Assembly: GCF_020379485.1 (NCBI RefSeq)
Contig: NC_063439.1
Location: 11,076,466 to 11,140,465, forward strand
DNA: 64,000 bases
Reading direction: 5' to 3'
From: Brassica napus
Taxonomy: Eukaryota > Streptophyta > Magnoliopsida > Brassicales > Brassicaceae
Shown piece by piece: positions 35,111 to 45,007 of this stretch. The notes beneath the pieces are model-generated. The model searched no databases. It was given only the letters and a program-made list of their open reading frames with translations, and was not told the origin of the DNA. A program made the translations under genes and the position numbers. Each line of letters begins with the position of its first letter. Positions within the stretch are counted from its first letter, which is position 1.

Positions 35111-35619
35111 ACCAAACACCTAAGCTTCCAACGTTTTTTTTTCTTTCTTTCAATATCGAATTCTCAAGTGTGTGTGTGTGTGGCTTGTTATCTTCTGTAA
35201 TTAATTACTACATTGGTTTGTTGTTTGTATATCTAATTCGATAAGAGCTATATCTTAAGTTGTCTATATTACATGATTCAACCCTTTTAGATTCTACTCT
35301 CAACCTACTTTAAGGTTTACATCAAAACGAGTTTCAGTGTTTCCTTCCGTAGACTTCTGATACTCAAAACTCATCTTCCGGTGTTAGACTCTATCCTTTG
35401 AGACACTAGTTATTTTACAATATTGCAAATCTTAAAAGAATATCTAAAAACAGGAATACAATAAAAAGAAGATGGTGTTCGATAACAGATTGTTGTAGAG
35501 TATATATACATGTTGGTTATAGAAGAGCATTGATAGAGAGAAAGAAGGCTACTTCTAAGGTTTATCAAGAGTGTTTTTGAATGGTACATGATCCAAACTT
35601 TTGAAAAGGCTTTTCTGTA
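35111..35619. other. Convergent intergenic between PMEI and DnaJ-like genes
   Basis: 3' flanks of two convergent genes. A (TG)n run at 35168-35183. Nothing else recognised. Confidence 0.4.
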
Positions 35620-36306
35620 TTACTGATCCTGGGTGCTCAAGAAACCACCAAGGAAACCAGCTCCATTGCACTCCCCACACAAAATCAAATTCTTACCACT
35701 GCCCACCACAAGAGGGATATTCATTCATGAGTTTTGTTTGTTGTGGAAGTAGGAAGAAAGAATAAGAAGAGAAGAGAAAGATGTTGCTAACCTACAAAGC
35801 CAACAGGAGTCACCAACTTTAAACTGCCCATTAAAATGGTCAATCAAATTCACACCTCCTCCTTTGCATTGAGAACATGCCACCGCACCTTATTTCACAC
35901 AAAACCTTTTTGTCAAATTTTTTAAGGGACCAATTCAGTTGTAGAAACTCGAAAAGAGAATAATGGTAAGCTCTTACCCTTGCCTTCACAGTTTGGACAA
36001 AGTATGCTGTTCGATTTAGTGGTCTGATTACCGTCTGTGGCCTGTTGTTGGTTCCAAAAGATGAGCTTTTTTTTTTCAGTTGCAAAATGGAGTAACCAGA
36101 TTTGGAAGGGAAGAACAGAACCGAACCTGAATCTGGAAGCTTTTGGATTTACAAGTATGAAACACTGGTATCTTCTGACCCAACGACGATAGGCTCTGAT
36201 CACTTATTGGGAAGAAGAAGTCAGTAAGTATAGGGCTTTTGTTGGGAGATTGGAGGTAACAGGTAGGAGGAGGAGAAGGGAAGAAGCATCCTAGTGAATT
36301 AGCCAT
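35620..36306 (-). CDS. DnaJ-type zinc-ribbon (BSD2-like) chloroplast protein
   Basis: Four exons on the minus strand, 36306-36127, 36041-35978, 35888-35792 and 35698-35620, about 139 residues. Splice sites and phases agree. The first exon has a Ser/Pro/Phe-rich N-terminus fitting a plastid transit peptide (MANSLGCFFPSPPPTC). The rest is the DnaJ cysteine-rich fold without a J domain: CPNCEGKG, CSQCKGGG, CWLC and CGECNGAG. Proteins of this type (BSD2 and relatives) act as plastid chaperones or zinc-finger disulphide factors; the exact role of this member (Arabidopsis At3g47650 by position) is not clear to me. The last acceptor, before TGGTAAG, is the least certain junction. Confidence 0.88.
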
Positions 36307-36715
36307 TTCTGTTTTTCTGACCCACTCGGTAGCAGATAAGATGCTCTCCCTGCCTCTCTTATTTCTGTTCGTGTGTTTTCCCTTTTACCAAAATACCATC
36401 AACTTTAGTGCTAATTATTTCCTTACTGTCTTTCGGTTATGATCGTTGTTTTAGTATCTTAGGACAAGAAACGACAAAGGTTTAGAGATAATTTCCTTAT
36501 TTTTTTCTTTTCCCAAACGACCCAAAAGAGCCATAGCTTTTCTGATCTTATGAATAAACACCACAAGAAAAAAGAAAAGCAAAAGCGAAACCTAATACTG
36601 TATGACACTAGAAGATGCTAAATACAAAGATCAAGGGTCCTTCAGAAGATGTGCTCTCTCTCTATCTAGTTATTAAGTAGCGTTTGCTACTCCTTGCGGA
36701 ATAGCCGTCCAAGAC

Positions 36716-37360
36716 TCATTCGTTAGCTTTAAGACGTGAAGACCAAGAGTGAGCTGCGCTAGCATACCTTGAACAAGGCTAACTCACATTTGAACTACTG
36801 TACATTACTAGTGCCATGTGTCTGCACACGCCCTCCCAAGTCTGAGGTATCTTGTGTCTGGCCATCGGGTTGCGTCGGAAGGACAAGAACCGCGGTACCA
36901 GAAGTAGTCGCAGCAGATTGTTGAAAGCCGGCCCCTTGGAAAATGGGAAGTCCTAGACACTGAGATGCTAGTTCAGGATGTTGTTGGTAGTGATGATGGT
37001 ATTCTGTTGCAGGAGAGGTGTTCAACTCAGGTTTAGACTGATTCACTCTTGCTTCTATCTCGGATTTGTAGTCTGAAAATCTCGGGTGAAACATTGATGT
37101 TTCTTCTTTGAGCTCTTCTTCTATGTGGTCACCTACACAGTTTCCATCACAAAACAACTATCAAACCATTGTAGACTAAAGAATGTTGACGCATGATCTG
37201 TCAACTACGTCTTAGCTTTAGAAACAGTCTTACATAGTTAGATACAGAGAGAAAAGAAGTGCTCCTTTCTAAGGGACTCAATCTGTTCAAAGACGTCCTT
37301 TAAGAACAGAGTAGCTTCGCCCATTATAGAAGCTTTCCCACTGTTACGCTGATTCAGTTT
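36716..37360 (-). pseudogene. PYE: POPEYE (bHLH47) pseudogene
   Basis: Read right to left, parts of POPEYE, a bHLH regulator of iron-deficiency responses, are recognisable. They are NSGKAS...GEATLFLKDVFEQIESLRKEH (second helix, about 37357-37255), ELKEETS...EIEARVNQSKPELNTSP...EYHHHYQQHPE, LGLPIFQG, and PRYASAA/HSWSSRL-like words up to TGA 36718-36716. Damage: the exon with the basic region and first helix is absent upstream; a frame change turns the end of the helix exon into a stop; a base is missing where the next exon starts (near 37130); a further frame change lies near 36800-36830; and a TAG replaces the expected Lys codon after SSNVS. Its position between the DnaJ-like and TAM41-like genes matches At3g47640. 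Confidence 0.85.
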
Positions 37361-37375
37361 CGAGAAATTAAAGAA

Positions 37376-38040
37376 AATACTTTCCCGGTTAGAATCACAA
37401 TCAGTAACAGCATCCAGTTTTAGTAACACTAGTTATTTGCATGATTACACCACCCAACTCAGCAAATGTTTATTCAAATTTGTAGGAAATAATCTCATAT
37501 GGGATATAACCTCAAAAAATTTCTCCTACAACCCACTCCATTCTACATGACCCCAAAAGATGATAAATTACCATAAGACCATTAATGAAAGTTTCACCTA
37601 CACCATTGGAATGAGAGACACACGATTTGCTCCCTGTCTTCTCTCCTTCTCGCGTGGGATCCATCCCTCTCTTCCTATTCTCTTCAATTCACGAGACAAC
37701 CAAACTTCCCTCACTTCAGTTATTCTCTTTAATTCTTCACCAACCAAGCTTTCCTTTATCAGTTTTCTTTGTCTTTGAGAGATTGGACGAGGAGCAGTAG
37801 AACCATATACAACAACTCGTGTATCTTCCTCCATAGATGAACTTGGATAATGCTCTCTCTCCCTTTTTCTCTCTCTCATAAATTAGATTCGCTTGAAGCA
37901 TGTTAGAACCAAATACATGGTAATAAGAGTGATTTGAAGTTAAATAGGATATAAATATAATTAGAGTCATGAAATTGGGGAAGGAAAATTGTTTATAAAA
38001 GATGATATAACTGGTACAATCGTAACAGAAATCAAGTAAA
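37376..38040. other. Intergenic, no gene recognised
   Basis: An open minus-strand frame (37879-37598) starts in a gagaga-type run and has no recognisable motif. The missing 5' exons of the POPEYE copy would be expected here but I cannot find them. Confidence 0.45.
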
Positions 38041-38540
38041 CAACATGTTTAACTGGTACAACTAGTGATTACCGCTGTACTAATTGTATAACTAGTATAA
38101 ATCTTTAGAAAAGTTGAAGTAGTAAGTCTGGTACAACAAGTGTTAATCTGATTGTTCATACGAAACATATGAATAGTCAAAACTTGTACAACTATTAGTA
38201 ACTAATACAAAATCTCTACTAGTACAACTAGTATTACTGTGATTGTTTATATGAAATGTACAATTAGTTACATTTGTACAACTATTAGTAACATTTACAA
38301 TATGTATACTGGTACAACAAGTGTTACTGTGATGGTTTATACGAAACGTACAACACGTACTTACAACTAGTGCATCTATTAGTAACGTATACAATATGTC
38401 TACCGGTAGAACTAGCATGACAAGTTAAAATAGTACAACTTCTATTACTAGTATAACTGTTATATCAAGTGTAACATGAAAACAACTATAACTGGTACAA
38501 CTAGTACAAATTTCATTACTACTACATGTATAACTGGTAC
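38041..38540. repeat. Tandem array, about 92-bp unit, upstream of MULE transposase
   Basis: Three clear copies run from about 38130, 38229 and 38319 to 38412. Each has gtgttactgtgattgtttatacgaaa-type starts, then acaactattagtaac and ggtacaactag. Looser related words (ctggtacaactagt) flank them on both sides. The array lies directly before the Mutator transposase remnant and could be its subterminal region. Confidence 0.7.
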
Positions 38541-38574
38541 AGCTACTAAATGGTGATTTTGTTTATTATGGTTT

Positions 38575-40165
38575 TCAGGTATATGGATAACAACCGAGGT
38601 GTGAAGATATATTTGGATCAAGGGGTAGTTTCAAGTGTGAGAGATGAAGTACGATGAAATCTGGAAGACCGACATATTTCTACTTTAGTGTTGAAGAAGA
38701 GAAGTTATGAGGAGGTGACTTATTCTTACTTGGTTGATAGAATAAGCAGGAAAATAAAGATCGATGTAGCAGCGACCAAGATTCAACTGAGTTACTTTTT
38801 GTTGGTAATGGATCATATATAAGAGGCCATGTTATATCTTGAATGATGAATATGTTTTAGGATATTTATTGGAAGTCGATAAAAATCATGGACGTAGTGT
38901 CTAACACATGAAGCTCAGAGAATCTGTCTCAGAAAACCAAAGTAATGAGATGTCTTCTAGGAATGAGGAAATTCTGATTGATGCCATAGCTAATGATGAT
39001 ATGGTTGTTCTTAAGGAGTTGACGATTATTCCTCATATTCAAGAGGATGAGAATGAGAACAGCGATGAAGTGGGTGATGAAAGGGATAATATGGAAGAGT
39101 TGGCGGTTGTTACACCAGTTGTGCACTAAGAATTTGAAACTAAGCATGAAGTGAGGGATTTAGTGGACAAAGCTGTGCATACAAATTTTTTTGAGGTTGA
39201 TAGAGGGCAGTTGACGCCTCGAATTTATTTATTAATACGTCGTGGGTTTGGTTGTAAATGGTATTTACGAGCTGCAAAGCTGAAGAAATCATATTTTTTT
39301 TTCTATAAGGATGTACTGTAATACTTGTGCTCGGATAAGTGAAAGCGCGACCAGGAAGGGAAAAAGAGGCACACCAAGCTTGGTCGCATCTGTGGTGCAC
39401 ACTGATTATCCAGGAAAATTCAAGACTCCGGCAGTAAAGGATCTCATAGATTTGGTTATTAATATACTGGGTGTTACAGTTTCGTATTCTATGGCTTGGA
39501 GAGGAAAATACAAAGATGTCGACGATGTGCGTGGTAACCCAATGGAGAGTTTTTCTAGAGTTCCATCTTACTTGTACATGTTAGAAATGTTGAATCCTAG
39601 TACTTTTACCAGGTTAGTAACAGATGAGAAGAACTAGTTTAAGTATATGTTCTTCGCTTTTGGAGCTTGCATTGAAGAGTTTAAGTCCATGCGGAAACTG
39701 ATAATTATCAATGGAACTCCCCTGAAGGGTGTGTATAAAGGAGGGCTTCTTATTGCCACTGCTCAGGATCCAGATCATCTTCATTATCCCCTCGCTTTTG
39801 CTGCAGTAGATGGTGAGAAAAATGCAAGTTGGAGGTAGTTTTTGCCTATATTGAAAACCTTGATACCAGATGAACCTCAGCTTGTATTTTGTACTCATAG
39901 AAACCAAAACATCATCAATATAGTTCACAAGGTCTATTCATTGGCAATCAATGGATATTGCATATATCACTTGTCTAATAATGTAAAAGGAGCATCCAAT
40001 CATGTTAGGAAAGATGTGGTTGCCCATAAGTTCAGAAAAATTGCTGGAATTTACACACATAGAAATTTTAGAAGAAAATATAATAATTTTAGGAGAAGTT
40101 ATCCTCAGGCCACCAACTATATGGATGCGAACGTTCATGAGACCAAATGGGAAAAACAAACCTAA
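38575..40165 (+). mobile_element. Degenerate Mutator-like (MULE) transposase
   Basis: Broken frames in the order of a MuDR-type transposase: an N-terminal region with NNRGVKIYLDQG, an acidic spacer (38908-39129), the MuDR domain (KHEVRDLVDKAVHTNFFEV, CKWYLRAAKLK), then the MULE transposase domain (FGACIEEFKSMRKLIIINGT, ATAQDPDHLHYPLAFAAVDG, and after a TAG, FLPILKTLIPDEPQLVFCTHR). The last recognisable part is INGYCIYHLSNNVKG and YPQATNYMD near 40115. Stops at 39129, 39635 and 39836 and several frame changes make it non-functional. The terminal inverted repeats were not identified. Confidence 0.85.
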
Positions 40166-40283
40166 AAAATAGTTTTATTATTTAAGTTAATTAATGCAAA
40201 ATTATATTAATTTCTAAATGTCATTATTCTGCTGTACACTCCATAATCTTTAAGATACAAAAACTCAAACCAACCAAGAAATT

Positions 40284-40321
40284 TGGGGGGGTGGGGGGGC
40301 GGGGGGGGGGGGGGGGGGGGG
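40284..40321. repeat. Poly(G) tract
   Basis: About 38 bases of G interrupted only by one T and one C. Such a run would form G-quadruplex DNA, and it is also a place where sequencing and assembly often fail, so its exact length is unreliable. Confidence 0.9.
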
Positions 40322-40440
40322 TGAAAACATATTAATAATGATAGTCAAAACATTGATTATGAAAGTTTAAATTTTATTAACAATTCAAAACATATTAATT
40401 ATATGTTGATTTTTTAGAATCAGGTTTTGAGGTTGACATG

Positions 40441-40766
40441 GATCACCGGTTTTAGCGGGACGCGCGTTCGGTCGCTACGTAGCGACCGAGCAGTGTGCAT
40501 GTGCGGTAGCTGCGTAGTGACTGAGCTTGGTTTGTTCGTGTTCCGATCGTCATATTCGAACATGTCCGTGGCTGGCTTAGATACGTTTCCGTTACCTTGG
40601 GACAGATTGTGTTTGATCCAAATGGGATTTGGACAAAGTTTTATCTCGAGAACATATGTCGCGACATTCTTCCGACCAAACACAATTTATAGCGGAAAGA
40701 TACTCATACTTGTATTTTGCAGAGATTTGGATGTTAACTTCGTCGTAACCGTTTTCGACCCCAACA
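40441..40766 (-). mobile_element. Truncated LTR, same family as the solo LTR
   Basis: On the minus strand it begins TGTTGGGGTCGAAAACGG (40766) and follows the first ~310 bases of the solo LTR at 49445-50624, including one copy of the palindromic CGCTACGTAGCG word at 40473-40484. It breaks off near 40441. It adjoins the gypsy-type gene fragment on the same strand. Confidence 0.7.
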
Positions 40767-41136
40767 ACATCGATCGACACCGGCCTAGCCAAAAGACCAG
40801 GAGACTGAGCCTGCGACCTCGATCTAAGAGTCGGTTCGCGTCTAGCTTTCTGAGCTCGTTCCAATGACCCAACTTCAGAAGACTCGTCAGGACGGTCGGG
40901 TAACGCCTCCTTCTCCCTCGCTCCTGAACGAAATATATTTGAGGAACTAAGGGACGCGCAAACATTCGGAACATTCCGAAAAAGGGAAAAGAAGAAAGAT
41001 CAGCTTACTTTTGTTACTAAGACCTTTCCCCGGTCGAACAGGAACCGCCTGACCAATAGGAGTAGCATGATTTCTACCCGGTGGAGGAGCGTAAGCAGCT
41101 CGAATTCGATCTATGGTGAATTCGGGCCATCAGGGG

Positions 41137-41818
41137 CTACCTCGCCGCATAGTGGCGATCCACCCGCGAAGCTCGGGAGTCATAGGCGCAGAACCAAAGG
41201 GCTCTACAAATAAGTGGAGAAAATTTAAGAACGCCAAAATAGATTGAAGAGTAGAACTCGCCTAGCAAAAAAAACTTACCAATATCGTCGGACCACTCCC
41301 TGGGGATCCTCCCGAAATCGATGTCACCGATCGACACCGGGTTAATATTGAAAACAAAAAATTTCTCCCTCCACAGGTCATCCCTGTTACGGATACCATC
41401 TATGATAGAACGGCCGGGTCGAGGAGCGAGAATCATGGTAACGGGAAAGCCATTGTTCCTCTTAATAGCAAACAATTTCTTTAACTCCTCGAGGCCAAAC
41501 TCGAGACCTTCCTCCATAGCTCGGATCCACGAAGCCAAGAAGTAGCAAAAGAAATTAGGCGCCATCTGGGCAAAAGCCATCCCAAGCTCCGCAAGCACCT
41601 CAAGAAAAAAAGAGAGGAAGAGGAAACGACAAGCCTCCATCTTCGAAATGCGACGTGTAGGCCCCACAGTACCCCGGTCTCACAGTCTCCGAAGTTTCGT
41701 CACCGTTGGGAGCTTCGACCTCGACGGCATAATCGATTCCCCAGAGTTCGTAGAGGGGCTTGATATGTTTCCCCTCGATGATTGTCGGGAGATGAGGACC
41801 GAATTTCTCAGATGCCAT
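41137..41818 (-). pseudogene. Gypsy-type transposon protein (PF04195-like), frameshifted
   Basis: Minus-strand frame from ATG 41818 (MASEKFGPHLPTII) into YELWGIDYAVEVEAP and YTSHFEDGGLSFPLP, then a frame change at an A-rich run near 41605-41615. It continues FLEVLAELGMAFAQMAPN, ELKKLFAIKRNNGFP and GRIPREWSDDIGKF to the stop at 41137. This is the 'putative gypsy-type transposon' domain common in Brassicaceae LTR elements. It belongs with the truncated LTR at 40441-40766. Confidence 0.7.
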
Positions 41819-41904
41819 AGATTTGAAACAGGAAAGAGCACCAAGAGGAGGACGGTGAGAGAGAAAGTAGAATCGTGGTGTTGAAGAAGATGATATATTC
41901 GGTA

Positions 41905-42334
41905 AAATATAATATATATATATATATATACAAAAATGGTTCCCGAAGCACTTAAAATTAACCGGCCACGAACTATCGATCTCAACCACACGATTTGAAA
42001 AATGGCCGACAAGTCAAATCAAGACGATGCGCGTGACGTCCCATTTCCCGAGAATCGCGACGACGCCGGGTTACGTCAGTTTTCGCCCTTTCGGTTTCCC
42101 AATAAACCAAAAGGGCTGGAGGACAAATGTTGGACCCAATTTTGGGGAGAGCGTTTCTGGCCACAGTGATTGCAGTATTTGATTTTTCCTAAGAACAAGA
42201 TGTTGTTTGCACACATCGACAAGAATGTCTACTACAAATTTGTGTCTATAGACAAAGGTATGCATCCATTCTATTATGTTAGTGTCATTAATTGATATAT
42301 GCATTTATATGTTTCTCAGGGAAATTTAAGTGAA
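41905..42334. other. Retroelement flank, nothing further recognised
   Basis: (TA)n at 41911-41931 and GC-richer DNA at 42000-42165 that probably belongs to the same gypsy-type element (upstream on the minus strand). Its far end is not defined. Confidence 0.35.
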
Positions 42335-42352
42335 AACATAATTTGTGTTAGT

Positions 42353-43040
42353 TTCGGATGTAGATAAACACAATTATCCATGGATTATTTGGTATATATG
42401 GAAAGCTCGTAAAGATAAACTGTTTTGAGGTATCATACGGGATCCACTTGAGTTGATTAGACATGCGGAAAGTAAATTTTGGGCATGGTTTGACGCAAAC
42501 CCAAAAACGTTAGATGAGACTCAACCAGTACACTAAATAAAGAATATACAAATCCTAAGCTTGAATATTTGTTTGGTAGATGGATCATGGACTGACGAAG
42601 CACAGTACAGTGGATATGGTTGGGTATGGATGGATGGATCAGGAAATGAACAACTCTTAGGGTTAAGAAACAGAGAACATCTTATGTCCTCTTCGCACTT
42701 AAAACTGGAGGCTTTAATCTGGGCAATGGACACCATGCTTCAACACACAAGTTGCCAAAATTTTGGGACAGACTGCAAGGATACTATATCGATAATTCGG
42801 GACCCGAAAGCATGTCCGAGTTTCTCCATGGATCTAGGGGAGGCGGCATTGCTTCAAAGAATATTTTCCGAATTCAAGATTTCTCATATACCAAGAGAGA
42901 AAAATTGCTCAGAAGATGTTTTAGCTACGATATCTCATACTTTTCATCGTAGTTTAATTTTTGTTGGTTGTTCTATTCCATTATGGATTCTCAGACCACA
43001 TCTAGTTTGAGTAATAAAATGTCCTTTTGATGTAAAAAAA
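42353..43040 (+). mobile_element. 5'-truncated LINE insertion with 18-bp TSD
   Basis: A 688-bp block with a poly(A) tail (43034-43040) is flanked by aacataatttgtgttagt (42335-42352) and aacattatttgtgttagt (43041-43058), one mismatch. It starts inside the LINE protein (WIIWYIWKARKDKL at about 42377-42425) and includes the terminal RNase H-like domain. Truncation at the 5' end is the usual outcome of target-primed reverse transcription. Confidence 0.88.
42561..43010 (+). CDS. LINE C-terminal RNase H-like domain fragment
   Basis: A 149-codon open frame of the plant LINE RNase H (RVT_3) type. CLVDGSWTDEAQYSGYGWVW carries the first Asp, KLEALIWAMD the Glu and TDCKDTISII the second Asp of the catalytic set. 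It ends SHIPREKNCSEDVLA and a hydrophobic tail. It has no start of its own that would be expected to be used; it is the 3' remnant of ORF2. Confidence 0.75.
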   Translation: MNICLVDGSWTDEAQYSGYGWVWMDGSGNEQLLGLRNREHLMSSSHLKLEALIWAMDTMLQHTSCQNFGTDCKDTISIIRDPKACPSFSMDLGEAALLQRIFSEFKISHIPREKNCSEDVLATISHTFHRSLIFVGCSIPLWILRPHLV

Positions 43041-43058
43041 AACATTATTTGTGTTAGT

Positions 43059-43628
43059 GTTTTTTATTTGTTTCTACATGTTTTAGTGAGTCAAATTCTG
43101 GCAGCATACAATCAATCATCTTGCTTCTTCAGTGAGCTTGAACTTTACTTTGTGTGAGAGTAATTTCTTTGCTACCTCTTATTACCTTGAGAAGATTTCC
43201 TGTAGAGTATTCCGTGAAGCTTTCCTTCAGTGGTCGGCTAGAAAGTGGTTTGGGCTTCTTGAAAGGTGGATGTATGTGGTATATGATTTCATTGAAGGCA
43301 CTGGTTATTTAAGGAGCTTGAGTGGTGTTTCGATATGGACTGATGATAGTGACGAGGAAGATTGTGGATTTGTTGGTTACTGCCTATACATGTGTGGATT
43401 GTGTATAAACATATGGATTTTGGGTAAGTTTTAATCAAATATTTAAATAGACCTCTCTAGCATTACTTGCGATGCCCGTTTTTTTGATTTTTCTATTAAT
43501 GAAAGAGCTAAAAATGCATTAATTTTTAGTAGAAGATCCATAGACTCTACTTTGACTTCTCCTATGGAAGACCATTGTCTTGTCGTTTATCCACAGGCAC
43601 GCATATCCCTCTAATTATGAGGCGCGGG
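43059..43628. other. Intergenic; unassigned 100-codon frame
   Basis: An open frame at 43132-43434 (+) has an acidic DDSDEED stretch and hydrophobic tail but matches nothing I recognise. I would not call it a gene. Confidence 0.35.
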
Positions 43629-43643
43629 TGGTTCATGTCCTCT

Positions 43644-44555
43644 TTTTTTTTTCACTGGAAGACTATGCTATCATATTAAAACCCAAGTCAAAGCGATACA
43701 AAGGCCCAACCGGGCAAGAAAAGAAAAATTACAAAAGGCCCAACATTCCCAACAAAAAGAAGCCCTAGGGAAGAGCACGGCCGACTCGGAATCCACACGT
43801 TAACATTTGGCGTGACAGAGACACGTACCCACCATGCGAGTCACCACCGAACTTCAGCCAGCAGCACGATTCCGGCGAAGGTCTAAATGGAAGATCCACC
43901 GGAAACACACCGGAACAGGATCCCGTTCAAGAACCTCAACAGAAACGAGAAAAGAAATTGAAGGCACACCAAACACACCACTTGAGACTTGAGCGTGAGA
44001 TCTACCGATAACCTCACGAGCCAAAGGATCTCTCTGCTTTGATGAAGTTCCAATCGAGAGACATCAAACTCAAACCAACGAGAGTCGAACCGATTGAAAC
44101 AAAAAAGCTTGAAGAAGAAAAGATCAGAAAAATGTTTCAATAGAATCAATCGTCTTCAATCATCCCTCACCATCGAACATCGAAACCGAGGAAGGAGAAT
44201 CGACTACAAAGGAGAAGAACAGAAAAGCCGATCAAACGAAACCGGGATAACCCCGGTGAGAGCCGCTGTCGACACCAAAGAGGCATGGCGCGGAGACAAA
44301 AGCCGGCAAAGCGAAACTGAGGAAGCCACCGAAACCCAGAGACAAAAGCCACCCGTCCACCGCCGGAGGAGAAGGCGAGAATGCCGGAGCCAGAATCCGG
44401 CCGGTTGAACCGAAGCCGGAGAACCAAAAGGATGATCTCCCTCACTCTCAAACAATCTCTACCCTCTCTGAAGTATTTTTTATAGATAAAAGAGGAAGAG
44501 AAAACTCTCTCTCTAGGAGAGGAGAGAGCGAACGATTACGTCTTTTACTCAATAT
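43644..44555 (-). mobile_element. ORF-less poly(A) retroposon with 15-bp TSD
   Basis: A 912-bp insertion on the minus strand. The poly(A) tail is the T-run at 43644-43651. The target duplication tggttcatgtcctct lies at 43629-43643 and 44555-44569. The 5' part (near 44555) is CT-rich with gagagag runs, and the middle is GC-rich. The overlapping open frames there on both strands show no protein motif. Size and layout resemble the insertion at 19271-20103 and non-autonomous retroposons such as Sadhu; membership is not shown. Confidence 0.8.
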
Positions 44556-44569
44556 GGTTCATGTCCTCT

Positions 44570-45007
44570 ATATAACAATATTAAAAAAAAAATATTTTGA
44601 AACATAATTTATTGATATTAAAGACTTCTGGTATTTTTAGAAGATATACCTTTGACCAGACACTTTGGTGACTTGTTAAAATATTAGTCAAAACTCATAT
44701 CCAAGTAAATATTAATGTACTATTTATTAGTCAAAATTCATATCCGAATAAATATTAATGTTGTATTTGAATATTTACACCTATAAATACTGATATATAT
44801 CAAATTTATGTAAATGTAAAAAGTAAACAAAGATAGTATAAGAAAAAAAACTTGTTCGAACAAAAATAAATAAAGATTAAAAGTTCTCACCAATTCATTG
44901 AAAGGTTGTATTTTGTTTAAGATATAATACCATATTAATAAAAAATTATTCATGATTTGGTAATCTTTTGGGAAAGTGGCAATAGATCAGTGTTTTTATA
45001 AGAGCTG
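44570..45007. other. ARF upstream region
   Basis: AT-rich promoter-side DNA with two copies of gtcaaaactcatatccaagtaaat-type sequence (44690 and 44730). No TATA box could be assigned with confidence. Confidence 0.4.

Noticed and set aside
37598..37879. Minus-strand 94-codon frame downstream of a gagaga run
   Set aside because: No motif, low-complexity start, no splice partners. Not the missing POPEYE 5' exon.
44094..44455. Overlapping open frames on both strands of about 85-105 codons
   Set aside because: They lie wholly within the GC-rich retroposon 43644-44555 and overlap each other in three frames; no protein motif.
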